Shown here in pieces: positions 18,441 to 26,555 of a stretch of 64,000 bases of DNA. The notes under the pieces were generated by a model. The model saw nothing but the letters and a program-made list of their open reading frames with translations. It was not told the origin of the DNA and ran no database searches. Location of the stretch: contig JBAWWY010000001.1 in NCBI GenBank assembly GCA_037144355.1, positions 1 to 64,000 on the forward strand, given 5' to 3'. Position numbers and translations under genes: made by a program. Numbering within the stretch: position 1 is the stretch's first letter; each line of letters starts with the position of its first letter. Source of the stretch: JBAWWY01 sp037144355. GTDB lineage: Bacteria > Bacillota > Clostridia > Peptostreptococcales > Anaerovoracaceae.

Positions 18441-18722
18441 TTGGAAGAAAGAATCAAGAGAGTTTTAATCGAAAAAGTAAATCCACTACTGGAATCCCAC
18501 TATGGTGGGGCTGTTCTCGTGAGTTTTGAGAATAATATCGCAAAAGTGCGACTCACAGGGGCTTGTAGAACGTGCCCATCAGCTCAGTTTACAATTGAAG
18601 ATGTAGTTAAGGAAATTATTCTAAATGAGCTACCAGAAGTTAAAGATGTTATCTTGGATACTTCTGTCAGCGAAGATCTAATTGACATGGCAAAAAAAAT
18701 ATTGAATAAAGAGATTAAGTAA
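18441..18722 (+). CDS. NifU C-terminal-domain (iron-sulfur scaffold) protein
   Basis: Small protein (93 residues) equivalent to the C-terminal domain of NifU, which holds or carries Fe-S clusters. The core motif is GACRTCPSAQFT with its CxxC pair. The start is TTG, supported by AGGAGG eight bases upstream; no ATG fits. It has its own promoter and lies 120 bases ahead of abfD, which needs a [4Fe-4S] cluster. A role in maturing AbfD is an inference from position; the protein may serve Fe-S enzymes generally. Confidence 0.88.
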   Translation: MEERIKRVLIEKVNPLLESHYGGAVLVSFENNIAKVRLTGACRTCPSAQFTIEDVVKEIILNELPEVKDVILDTSVSEDLIDMAKKILNKEIK

Positions 18723-18734
18723 GCAATTTCAATA

Positions 18735-18750
18735 TGGCACAGAATTTGCA
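18735..18750 (+). promoter_or_regulatory. Sigma-54 (RpoN) -24/-12 promoter of the 4-hydroxybutyrate operon
   Basis: TGGCAC-N5-TTGCA matches the sigma-54 consensus: the -24 GG (18736-18737) and the -12 GC (18748-18749) are separated by the required ten bases. Transcription would start near 18760, leaving a leader of about 80 bases to the abfD ATG. No enhancer-binding activator gene is in the window, and no clear activator site was identified. Confidence 0.75.
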
Positions 18751-18769
18751 TTTTAAATTGTAAAAAGTA

Positions 18770-18802
18770 GTTTCCATTTTATTCCAAGAATAATCTGGAA
18801 AC
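18770..18802 (+). other. 33-nt hairpin in the abfD 5' leader
   Basis: GTTTCCA pairs with TGGAAAC, then a 2x2 internal loop, then TTATTC pairs with GAATAA around a CAA loop. It would begin about ten bases after the expected sigma-54 start site and 40 bases before the abfD ribosome site. It has no T-run, so it is not an obvious terminator. mRNA stabilisation or a binding site for a regulator are both possible. Confidence 0.7.
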
Positions 18803-18842
18803 ATGAAAATATTTTATATCAAAGTTTTAAGGAGTGTGTAAA

Positions 18843-20315
18843 ATGGCATTAATGAATGGAGCTCAGTATATTGAGAGCTTGAGAAAATTAGACGTTAAAG
18901 TTTTTATGTTTGGTGAAAAGGTTGAGAACTTTGTTGATCATCCCATTATCAGACCATCAATCAATTGTGTCGCAATGACTTATGATCTTGCTTTTGAAGC
19001 AGAATATGAAGATTTGATGACAGTAACCTCAAGCTTGACTGGTAAAAAGGTTAACCGATTTACCCACTTGCATCAAAGCACAGATGATTTAAGAAAAAAA
19101 GTTAAAATGCAGAGACTATTGGGACAAAAGACCGCTTCATGTTTCCAAAGATGTGTTGGAATGGACGCTTTCAATGCTACATTCTCAACAACATTTGAAA
19201 TGGATCAAAAGTACGGAACACATTATCATGAAAACTTTAAAAAGTATTTAGAATATGTTCAAGAAAATGATTTGACCGTGGATGGCGCAATGACTGATCC
19301 AAAAGGAGATAGGGGACTAACTCCTGGACAGCAGACTGATCCTGACATGTTTCTTCATATAGTTGAAAAAAGAGCGGATGGAATCATTGTAAGAGGGGCA
19401 AAAGCTCATCAAACTGGTTCAATCAACTCCCACGAACATTTAATCATGCCAACTATGACCATGACTCAAGAAGACAAGGCATATGCTGTTGCTTTTGCAG
19501 TTCCTACGGATGCTGAAGGAGTTTTCATGGTTTATGGCAGACAGTCATGTGATACAAGAAAACTTGAAGATGGAGCAGATATCGATCTTGGAAATAAGAA
19601 ATTCGGCGGACAAGAAGCATTGGTAGTATTTGATGATGTATTTGTACCAAACGATAGAATTTTCATGTGCGAAGAATGGGATTTCTCAGGCATGCTTGTT
19701 GAAAGATTTGCAGGATACCATAGACAAAGTTATGGTGGATGCAAAGTTGGAGTAGGAGATGTCCTTATTGGCGCTGCTGCACTTGCTGCTGATTATAATG
19801 GAGCTCACAAAGCTTCCCATATCAAAGATAAATTGATTGAAATGACTCACTTAAATGAAACATTATATTGCTGCGGTATTGCCTGTTCAGCTGAAGGTTC
19901 TAAGACAGCTGCCGGAAACTACCAGATAGATTTGCTTCTTGCAAATGTATGCAAACAGAATGTTACAAGATTCCCATACGAAATTACCAGACTTGCCGAA
20001 GATATTGCAGGTGGGCTAATGGTAACAATGCCTTCTGAAAGAGATTTCAAGTCGGATGTAAAAGTTGGAAAGACTACTATTGGAGAAGTTTGCAAGAAAT
20101 ATTTCCAAGGAGTTAATTCTGTTACTACTGAAAACCGCATGAGAATATTGAGATTCATTGAAAACATGTGTCTTGGAGCTTCTGCTGTAGGATATAGAAC
20201 TGAATCAATGCATGGAGCAGGTTCTCCTCAGGCTCAAAGAATCATGATAGCTAGACAGGGAAATCTTGCTCATAAGAAAGAACTAGCCAAGAAAATTGCA
20301 GGAATTAAAGAGTAG
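18843..20315 (+). CDS. abfD: 4-hydroxybutyryl-CoA dehydratase / vinylacetyl-CoA isomerase
   Basis: Dehydrates 4-hydroxybutyryl-CoA to crotonyl-CoA by a ketyl-radical route using FAD and a [4Fe-4S] cluster. The 490-residue product is very close to C. aminobutyricum AbfD along its whole length. The cluster ligands are visible: C100 and C104 in TASCFQRCVG, and the histidine and third cysteine in GYHRQSYGGC (about H293 and C300). ATG 18843 lies eight bases after AAGGAG; an upstream GTG overlaps that site. First gene of the 4-hydroxybutyrate operon, behind a sigma-54-type promoter. Confidence 0.97.
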   Translation: MALMNGAQYIESLRKLDVKVFMFGEKVENFVDHPIIRPSINCVAMTYDLAFEAEYEDLMTVTSSLTGKKVNRFTHLHQSTDDLRKKVKMQRLLGQKTASCFQRCVGMDAFNATFSTTFEMDQKYGTHYHENFKKYLEYVQENDLTVDGAMTDPKGDRGLTPGQQTDPDMFLHIVEKRADGIIVRGAKAHQTGSINSHEHLIMPTMTMTQEDKAYAVAFAVPTDAEGVFMVYGRQSCDTRKLEDGADIDLGNKKFGGQEALVVFDDVFVPNDRIFMCEEWDFSGMLVERFAGYHRQSYGGCKVGVGDVLIGAAALAADYNGAHKASHIKDKLIEMTHLNETLYCCGIACSAEGSKTAAGNYQIDLLLANVCKQNVTRFPYEITRLAEDIAGGLMVTMPSERDFKSDVKVGKTTIGEVCKKYFQGVNSVTTENRMRILRFIENMCLGASAVGYRTESMHGAGSPQAQRIMIARQGNLAHKKELAKKIAGIKE

Positions 20316-20339
20316 CTTGAAAATATAAATATTTGGAGC

Positions 20340-20360
20340 CGCCGGAGTTGCTCTGGCGGT
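20340..20360 (+). other. GC-rich intercistronic hairpin after abfD
   Basis: CCGCCGGAG pairs with CTCTGGCGG (one G-T pair) around a TTG loop, in the 65-base gap between abfD and the next gene. This is strikingly GC-rich for the region. The downstream bases TTCATTT are only weakly T-rich, so it looks more like an attenuator or 3'-end stabiliser that would leave more abfD mRNA than downstream mRNA. Confidence 0.7.
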
Positions 20361-20380
20361 TCATTTAATAGGTGATAGAA

Positions 20381-20656
20381 ATGAAATACGGAGTAAAATT
20401 TTGTGGCGGCTGTAATCCTCGTTTCGAAAGAACTGAGGCCCTGGGAGTCATAAAAAATTGCTTGAAGGATAAAGTTGAATTTGAAAATGTCAATGAAGAA
20501 GATACTTATGATGGCTTGCTTGTTATTGGAGGATGTACAAACATCTGCCCGAAATACAAACATTACAAAGTTAGAAGAAAACCACTTTTTCTACACGATA
20601 AAAATCAAATCGATATTATTATAGAAAAAATCAATAAGGAGGTTGAAGGAATTTGA
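20381..20656 (+). CDS. Small CGGCNP-motif cysteine protein, function unknown
   Basis: A 91-residue protein placed between abfD and abfT. The N terminus carries FCGGCNPRFER and the middle GGCTNICPKY, giving four cysteines in two CxxC-like sets with alternating beta and alpha character between them. I do not recognise a named function. Metal or Fe-S binding, redox or chaperone duty for the pathway enzymes is inferred only from the cysteines and the operon. ATG 20381 has AGGTG six bases upstream. The stop TGA overlaps the TTG start of abfT, so the two are translationally coupled. Confidence 0.8.
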   Translation: MKYGVKFCGGCNPRFERTEALGVIKNCLKDKVEFENVNEEDTYDGLLVIGGCTNICPKYKHYKVRRKPLFLHDKNQIDIIIEKINKEVEGI

Positions 20657-21963
20657 GCTGGAGAGAAATTTACGAAAGCAAACTATTTAGTGCGGCAGAA
20701 GCGGTAAAAAGCATTAGATCCGGAGATACTGTAGTTTTGGCGCATTGCGTTGGAGAACCTACAGTTGTAGTTGAAGCGATGGTGGAAAACTACAAGCAAT
20801 ACGAAAATGTGGAAATCAAGCATATGGTAAGCCTTGGAAAAGGTGGATATGCGCAACCAGGAATGGAAAAACATTTTAGGGTAAACCCAATGTTTGCAAG
20901 TGCAAATGTAAGAACTACTATTGCTGAAGGCAGAGGAGATTTTACACCGGCATTTTTCCATGAAGTACCAAAATTATTCAGAGAAGGCAAGCTGAAAATA
21001 GACGTATTGTTGGTAATGGTCACTCCACCGGATGAACATGGGTATTGCAGCCTAGGAACTTCGGTAGATTATACTCTTCAAGCAGTTAGATCAGCAAGAA
21101 CTGTAATTGCTCAGGTAAATTCTGGATTCCCAAGAACATATGGTGAAAGTTCGGTTCATATTTCCGAATTCGACTATATTGTTGAAGCAAATCATCCAAT
21201 AACCCAGCTTCAGCCACCTAAAATTGGAGAAGTTGAAGAAGCTATTGGTAGAAATTGTGCCTCACTTGTTGAAAATGGGTCTACATTGCAACTTGGCATT
21301 GGTGGAATTCCAGACGCTGTCATGCTTTTCTTGAAAGATAAAAGAGATTTGGGAATTCATTCTGAAATGATTTCTGACGGAACTTTGGCTTTATATGAAG
21401 CTGGAGTAATCAACAACAGCATGAAATCTGAAAACAAGGGCAAGTTCACAATCGCATTTCTAATGGGAACTCAAAAGCTTTATGATTTCGTACACAACAA
21501 TCCTTGCGTTGAAGTCAGACCAGTTGATTATGTTAATCATCCGGCTGTAATTATGAGACAATACAAAATGGTTTCTATAAATTCATGCATACAAGTCGAT
21601 CTAATGGGTCAGGTCGTTTCTGAATGCATGGGTCTTACACAATTTAGCGGAGTCGGTGGACAAGTGGACTTTGTAAGAGGAGTAAGCATGGGAAATGACG
21701 GCAAGGCCATAATAGCCATGCCTTCAATCACTATTAAGAAAGATGGAACTAAAATATCAAAAATAGTACCTTTTGTTGACAATGGTGCGGCAATAACAAC
21801 TTCCAGAAACGATGTGGACTATATTGTCACTGAATATGGAATTGCACCTTTGAAGGGAAAGAGTCTTAGAGAAAGAGCAAAGAATCTGATCAATATAGCT
21901 CATCCTGAATTCAAGGATTTCTTAATTGCCGAATATGAAAAAAGATTTCATATGGAGTTTTAA
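20653..21963 (+). CDS. abfT: 4-hydroxybutyrate CoA-transferase
   Basis: Transfers CoA from acetyl-CoA or a similar donor to 4-hydroxybutyrate. The 436 residues follow C. aminobutyricum AbfT closely. The catalytic glutamate is in HSEMISDG (E238), and the oxyanion/CoA loop region shows GIGGIPDAV and QFSGVGGQVDFVRG. The start is TTG at 20653, immediately overlapping the preceding stop, with AAGGAGG ten bases upstream. Cat2 of C. kluyveri is a related enzyme name. Confidence 0.95.
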   Translation: MSWREIYESKLFSAAEAVKSIRSGDTVVLAHCVGEPTVVVEAMVENYKQYENVEIKHMVSLGKGGYAQPGMEKHFRVNPMFASANVRTTIAEGRGDFTPAFFHEVPKLFREGKLKIDVLLVMVTPPDEHGYCSLGTSVDYTLQAVRSARTVIAQVNSGFPRTYGESSVHISEFDYIVEANHPITQLQPPKIGEVEEAIGRNCASLVENGSTLQLGIGGIPDAVMLFLKDKRDLGIHSEMISDGTLALYEAGVINNSMKSENKGKFTIAFLMGTQKLYDFVHNNPCVEVRPVDYVNHPAVIMRQYKMVSINSCIQVDLMGQVVSECMGLTQFSGVGGQVDFVRGVSMGNDGKAIIAMPSITIKKDGTKISKIVPFVDNGAAITTSRNDVDYIVTEYGIAPLKGKSLRERAKNLINIAHPEFKDFLIAEYEKRFHMEF

Positions 21964-22005
21964 TAAAAATTAATTAATCAAAATATCTTATAGGAGGATA
22001 ATAAA

Positions 22006-23124
22006 ATGCAAGCATTACGAATTGTACCAAGAATTCACATATTTGAAACTTTTAAAGAATTTTCAGATGAATTTAAAATTGGAAAAAATGATCTAGTACT
22101 AACTCATGAGTTTTTGTATGAACCATTTATCAAACCACTTGGAGTAGAATCAAATTTCATATTCCAGGAAAAATATGGAATGGGCGAACCTACAGATGAA
22201 ATGATTGATGCGATTACTGCTGAAATGAGAAAATACAATTTCGACAGGATAATTGCTTTCGGTGGTGGAACTATAATTGACATAGCAAAGCTTTTTGCTT
22301 TGGATATTCCTGACAAGTCTATTGAATTATTCGAAGGAACAGTTGCACCTGTAAAAATTAAACAATTAGTCCTTGTCCCAACAACAAGCGGTACGGGAAG
22401 CGAAGTAACAAATATTTCAATTGCCGAACTTAAATCAAAGCATATCAAAAAAGGTCTTGCAGCTGACCAGTTATATGCAGACCACGCTGTTTTGATTCCA
22501 GAAACTGTAAAGGGATTACCATACAAATTCTTCTGCACAAGTTCCGTTGATGCCTTGATTCATGCAATTGAATCTTATGTATCACCAAAAGCTACTCCTT
22601 ATACAGAATTATTTTCTCTAAAAGCAATCGAAATGATTGTTTCTGGATACAAGAAAATAGCTGAAAAGGGTGAAGAAGAAAGATTCAATTTATTAAAAGA
22701 TTTTGCAATAGCTTCCAACTATGCCGGCATAGCTTTCGGCAATGCAGGTTGCGGAGCAATTCATGCATTGGCATATTCAATCGGCGGAGCATTCCATGTA
22801 GCTCATGGCGAGGCAAACTACCAGTTCTTTACTGAAGTTTTCAAAAAATACAACGCCAAGAAACCTGTTGGAAAAATCCAACAAGCCAATCTTGTACTTG
22901 CAAATGCTCTTGGAGTAGATCCAAGCGGAGATGTATATGGCGAGTTGGAAGTTCTTCTTAACAAGATAATTGCTAAGAAGCCATTAAAAGATTATGGAAT
23001 GACAAAGGAACAAATCGTAGAATTTACAGATAGCACAATTGCAAATCAACAAAGATTGCTTGCAAATAACTATGTTGCATTTACTAGGGAAGATTTCCTT
23101 GAAATATTCACAAACCTTTACTAA
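22006..23124 (+). CDS. 4hbD: 4-hydroxybutyrate dehydrogenase (iron-type alcohol dehydrogenase)
   Basis: Interconverts 4-hydroxybutyrate and succinic semialdehyde with NAD. The 372 residues belong to the group III (iron-dependent) alcohol dehydrogenases: nucleotide loop AFGGGTIIDIAK, PTTSGTGSEVTN, and metal histidines in DALIHAIESY and GAIHALAYSIGGAFHVAHGEAN. The sequence matches clostridial 4HbD proteins, and the operon supports that substrate. A TAGGAGG site precedes the ATG. Last gene of the operon, followed by a strong terminator. Confidence 0.94.
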   Translation: MQALRIVPRIHIFETFKEFSDEFKIGKNDLVLTHEFLYEPFIKPLGVESNFIFQEKYGMGEPTDEMIDAITAEMRKYNFDRIIAFGGGTIIDIAKLFALDIPDKSIELFEGTVAPVKIKQLVLVPTTSGTGSEVTNISIAELKSKHIKKGLAADQLYADHAVLIPETVKGLPYKFFCTSSVDALIHAIESYVSPKATPYTELFSLKAIEMIVSGYKKIAEKGEEERFNLLKDFAIASNYAGIAFGNAGCGAIHALAYSIGGAFHVAHGEANYQFFTEVFKKYNAKKPVGKIQQANLVLANALGVDPSGDVYGELEVLLNKIIAKKPLKDYGMTKEQIVEFTDSTIANQQRLLANNYVAFTREDFLEIFTNLY

Positions 23125-23142
23125 ATTATAAAATCAAGAAAT

Positions 23143-23178
23143 AAGAGCAATTGCCGGAAGGCAATTGCTCTTTGCTTT
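23143..23178. terminator. Strong bidirectional terminator between 4hbD and aroE
   Basis: AAGAGCAATTGCC pairs perfectly with GGCAATTGCTCTT around a GGAA tetraloop. T-rich tails are present on both sides, so it can end both the 4hbD operon and the convergent aroE transcript. Confidence 0.9.
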
Positions 23179-23217
23179 AAGTAAAAAATCGAAAACCCAC
23201 TTTTAATTCTGAATGGA

Positions 23218-23979
23218 TTATTTTGAATCAATTGCCCAGATTTCCTGAGATTTTCTGGCCTGGGATTCAAGCATCTCCATTCCGTTGAAAGTTTTTATAC
23301 CTAGCTCGATTGCATGAGAAATAAGCAATGTCTCAGTTGGATTATATATCAAATCAAAGAGATATTCAGACCTTATTGACGCCTTTGGAATTGGAGAATT
23401 TTTCATGTTGGGATACATTCCAACTGGAGTGCAGTTAATAATAAAATCATAAGAATCCCTACGAATATTAAAATCTCCATAGTTGGTAATATGGAAGGGT
23501 AGCCTGTCAGTCGAATCCGGTATATTCCTTGTTACCACCAGAATTGATTCGGCTCCATTGTCATTTAATGCAGCAATTACAGCTTTTGATGCGCCGCCAT
23601 ATCCTAAAATTGCAGCTTTCTTTCCCTTGATATCAATTGAATGGCTTTTGAAAACCTGCAAAAATCCATCATAATCAGTATTATACCCAAATGAAGTATT
23701 GTCCTTGAAAGAAATTGTGTTTACAGCGCCAATTTTTTTAGCGCTTTTAGAAATGACATCAAGGTATGGTATCACGGCTTCCTTGTAAGGGATGGTTACA
23801 TTCAATCCATTATAATCCTGGGTTAGTATATTGCTAAAAGCATCATGGAAATTGGTGGAAGGAATTTCAATAATTCCATAAGAGCCGGAAATGCCCATAT
23901 CTTTCATTATTTTTGTATGGAGTTCTTTTGAGTAGCTGTGTTTCAAGTGTTCGCCTATCAATCCAAATTTGAAAAACAT
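23218..23979 (-). CDS. aroE: Shikimate dehydrogenase
   Basis: Reduces 3-dehydroshikimate to shikimate with NADPH in aromatic amino acid synthesis. The 253 residues show the substrate lysine in NVTIPYKEAV, GAVNTI, GYNTDYDGF, the nucleotide loop GYGGASKAV, and NCTPVGMYP. The usual SxS of the N-terminal HSxSP motif is HSYSK here. ATG 23979 is chosen because AAGGA lies eight bases upstream; the in-frame ATG at 23988 overlaps that site. Stand-alone gene, not near other aro genes. Confidence 0.93.
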   Translation of the reverse strand: MFFKFGLIGEHLKHSYSKELHTKIMKDMGISGSYGIIEIPSTNFHDAFSNILTQDYNGLNVTIPYKEAVIPYLDVISKSAKKIGAVNTISFKDNTSFGYNTDYDGFLQVFKSHSIDIKGKKAAILGYGGASKAVIAALNDNGAESILVVTRNIPDSTDRLPFHITNYGDFNIRRDSYDFIINCTPVGMYPNMKNSPIPKASIRSEYLFDLIYNPTETLLISHAIELGIKTFNGMEMLESQARKSQEIWAIDSK

Positions 23980-24015
23980 AAACAACATCCTTCTTTTTAT
24001 GAAATATTAATAATA

Positions 24016-24044
24016 TTGTATTAAACTATGATATATCTTATAAT
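24016..24044 (+). promoter_or_regulatory. Sigma-70-type promoter of the DUF975 gene
   Basis: TTGTAT and TATAAT are spaced by 17 bases, 64 bases before the ATG at 24109, in the divergent gap to aroE. Confidence 0.7.
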
Positions 24045-24108
24045 ATTAACATAATAAGCAAAGAAATAATATCAGCAACATGTTTAAATTGTTAGATAGG
24101 AGAATAAA

Positions 24109-24870
24109 ATGAATCATATTATTGTATCTGAAAATTGCAGCAATATGCGTAAGGCTGCCAGGCAGGGATTAACTTCAAGATGGTATACCGCAATGCTGGC
24201 AACTTTGGTTTTTGCAGCTGCTACAACACTTCCATCAATGCTCGCCGTTTTTATATTTGGCAAAGATTTTGGCACTATTGTAGGGAATATTTATATGTTG
24301 ATAACTGGAGGAGCTTTTTTACTAGGATTTTCGTATTTTACCATGAGTCTTTTCAGAACTGGGAATGGGAGCCCAAAGGATATATTCTATGGATTCGATT
24401 ATCTGGTTAAAGCATTATCTTTAAATATCGTAATGACGGTTTTCGTAATATTGTGGTCGCTTTTACTCATAATACCAGGAATTGTTGCTGCCTACAGATA
24501 TCGGTTGTCTTACTACATCATGCTGGACAATCCAAATTTATCAACGCTAGAAGTGATAAATGAAAGCAAAAGACTAATGAGGGGAAACAAGGGAAAGTTG
24601 TTCTTGCTTGACCTTTCATTTATTGGCTGGGCGATACTTGCTACTATAACATTCGGACTTGGATTCATAGCTTTGACCCCATACATGAACATGGCAACAT
24701 TTGTTTTTTACGAGCTTTGCAATGGAAATATAATGCCGAGAAACATTGAAATCAACTATGGCTATCAGAACGAAAACCAGTCGTTAAAAATACAAGATGA
24801 TGTACAGTCAATTCAAAATCCTGAATCTAACATAGAAAAAAATGACAGCGGAAATATTGAAATAAATTAA
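24109..24870 (+). CDS. DUF975 family integral membrane protein
   Basis: Membrane protein of unknown function, 253 residues. The family-type N terminus (RKAARQGLTSRWYTAML) is followed by four to five hydrophobic segments, a VxPGIVAAYRYRLSYYIMLDNP-like block typical of DUF975, and a hydrophilic, Asn/Glu-rich C-terminal tail of about 45 residues. TAGGAG precedes the ATG. It has its own promoter and a hairpin after the stop, so it is a monocistronic gene. Confidence 0.85.
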   Translation: MNHIIVSENCSNMRKAARQGLTSRWYTAMLATLVFAAATTLPSMLAVFIFGKDFGTIVGNIYMLITGGAFLLGFSYFTMSLFRTGNGSPKDIFYGFDYLVKALSLNIVMTVFVILWSLLLIIPGIVAAYRYRLSYYIMLDNPNLSTLEVINESKRLMRGNKGKLFLLDLSFIGWAILATITFGLGFIALTPYMNMATFVFYELCNGNIMPRNIEINYGYQNENQSLKIQDDVQSIQNPESNIEKNDSGNIEIN

Positions 24871-24890
24871 GAAGCTGCCGAAACAGCTTC
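24871..24890. terminator. Hairpin between DUF975 and ltaE
   Basis: GAAGCTG pairs with CAGCTTC around CCGAAA, starting on the base after the DUF975 stop. On the minus strand it is followed by TTAATTTATTT, so it best fits termination of ltaE, 45 bases after that gene's stop. Confidence 0.65.
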
Positions 24891-24934
24891 CAAGGATTCT
24901 AATATAAAGGAATTATAAATGTGATTTGGAAAAT

Positions 24935-25972
24935 CTATAACATTGACAATGTATTCAGCCTTTCAATTGTTTCGATTATATCAGCTTTTGATATATGATA
25001 ATGAGTTACAAAACGAATTCTTCTTGGATTCATATCGTAAACTAAAATACCTAACTCTGCCAGTCTATCTACTAAATCGTAAGAAGATATGGCAGGGTTT
25101 TTTATATCGACCATAAGGATATTGGTTTGAACTTTAGCAAGATCAACTTCAAAAGCAGGCATATCATTTATAGCTTCAGCAAGCAATCTGAGATGGAAGT
25201 GGTCTTCTTCAAGCCGTGTTGTCATCTTTTCAAGTGATACTATTCCGCATGCGGCTAAAAAACCCGATTGTCGCATTCCTCCACCAACGCGTTTCCTGTT
25301 CTTTCTTGCCTGGTGGACATAATCCCTGGTTCCGAGCAAAAGAGAGCCCACTGGAGAACACAGACCCTTTGAGAGGCAAAACATCATGCTGTCCGTATGC
25401 TTTGCTATTTCTGAAACTTTGCAATTCAAATATGTTGCAGCATTAAAAATTCTTGCACCATCCAGATGGACTGGAATATTGAAAGACTTTGCAAGGGAAT
25501 GGATTTCTTCGAAATTTTTCAGCGGGGTGACAATTCCGCCAGCAACATTGTGGGTATTCTCAAGACAAATCAAACCAGTTTGCGCATGGTGAAAATCATC
25601 ATCAGAAATAATATGTGGTTCTATAAGTTCTTTTGTATAAACTCCACCAGAAGAGAAGGTCTTTGGCATAACACCTGCTATTGCAGAAATACCGCCGGCT
25701 TCATACTGCATTATGTGTGCCAAATCATCTAAAACAACCTGCTGGCCATGTCTTGTATGGGTTAGAATTGCAACAAGGTTAGCCATAGTGCCAGAGGGTA
25801 CAAACATTGCAGATTCTTTTCCAAAAATCGATGCTGCCATTTCCTCAAGTTTGTTGACTGTTGGATCTTCACTTGAAACATCATCGCCAACTTCAGCACG
25901 GAACATTGCTTCCCTCATTTCATCTGTTGGTTTTGTAAAAGTATCGCTTCTAAAATCAATAATCTTCATCAT
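24935..25972 (-). CDS. ltaE: Low-specificity L-threonine aldolase
   Basis: PLP enzyme that cleaves threonine or allo-threonine to glycine and acetaldehyde. The 345 residues show the N-terminal DFRSDTFTKPT, GDDVSSEDPTVN, LDGARIFNA and the PLP lysine in FCLSKGLCSPVGS. GGAGG lies six bases before the ATG at 25972; an ATG three bases further in is equally possible. The start lies inside the end of the upstream unknown gene (17-base overlap). Confidence 0.93.
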   Translation of the reverse strand: MMKIIDFRSDTFTKPTDEMREAMFRAEVGDDVSSEDPTVNKLEEMAASIFGKESAMFVPSGTMANLVAILTHTRHGQQVVLDDLAHIMQYEAGGISAIAGVMPKTFSSGGVYTKELIEPHIISDDDFHHAQTGLICLENTHNVAGGIVTPLKNFEEIHSLAKSFNIPVHLDGARIFNAATYLNCKVSEIAKHTDSMMFCLSKGLCSPVGSLLLGTRDYVHQARKNRKRVGGGMRQSGFLAACGIVSLEKMTTRLEEDHFHLRLLAEAINDMPAFEVDLAKVQTNILMVDIKNPAISSYDLVDRLAELGILVYDMNPRRIRFVTHYHISKADIIETIERLNTLSML

Positions 25973-26489
25973 TTTCTTCCTCCATGCTTTCTATATTCAA
26001 ATTTTCAGTTCTATAATCCAAACAATTGGAAAAATCATATTCATAGATATCATCTCCAAGTTTTTCTGATCTAAACAGGATTAGTGCGTCAAAGATGGTC
26101 AATTCAATCTCTTCATTTGTTTTCTTATTTAAACACTTGACTTTGCTATCAAACATAAACCATTGACGAAAGTTGAAAAGTTCTTCAACATATATTGCCC
26201 TTTCTTTGGACCCTTCGTCTTCCTTAGCAAGATCGCATAAACCATGCCTCATTGTCTGCAATGAAGCATAAAGAAGTAAAGCATCGTCAGGAATTCCAGT
26301 AATCATATCCTCGAAATAATTATCGGTTAATTCAGAAAGCAAATGGCCTTCAATTTCATTGAATAGAGCAGAGAAATTTGAAAACTCTATTTCATCCTCG
26401 TATTCGAAAAGGGCTGAAAATTGTTCGAAATATTCAAATTCAGAAGAACTTTCTATTTCCAAATGATCCAACAAATCTCTATACGTCAT
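25956..26489 (-). CDS. Acidic protein of unknown function
   Basis: I do not recognise this 177-residue protein. It is strongly acidic (runs such as EYEDEIEFS and MEEENDEDY at the C terminus), has no membrane segment or signal peptide, and contains one CLNKKT segment. ATG 26489 is preferred because AGGTGAT precedes it; an upstream GTG overlaps that site. It lies between murI (66-base gap) and ltaE (overlap) on the minus strand, suggesting one transcript. Confidence 0.75.
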   Translation of the reverse strand: MTYRDLLDHLEIESSSEFEYFEQFSALFEYEDEIEFSNFSALFNEIEGHLLSELTDNYFEDMITGIPDDALLLYASLQTMRHGLCDLAKEDEGSKERAIYVEELFNFRQWFMFDSKVKCLNKKTNEEIELTIFDALILFRSEKLGDDIYEYDFSNCLDYRTENLNIESMEEENDEDY

Positions 26490-26555
26490 AATAATCACCT
26501 CATTTACATAATTCCTAATAATATCAGCTTCAATATATATTTCTGTATAATTTTA

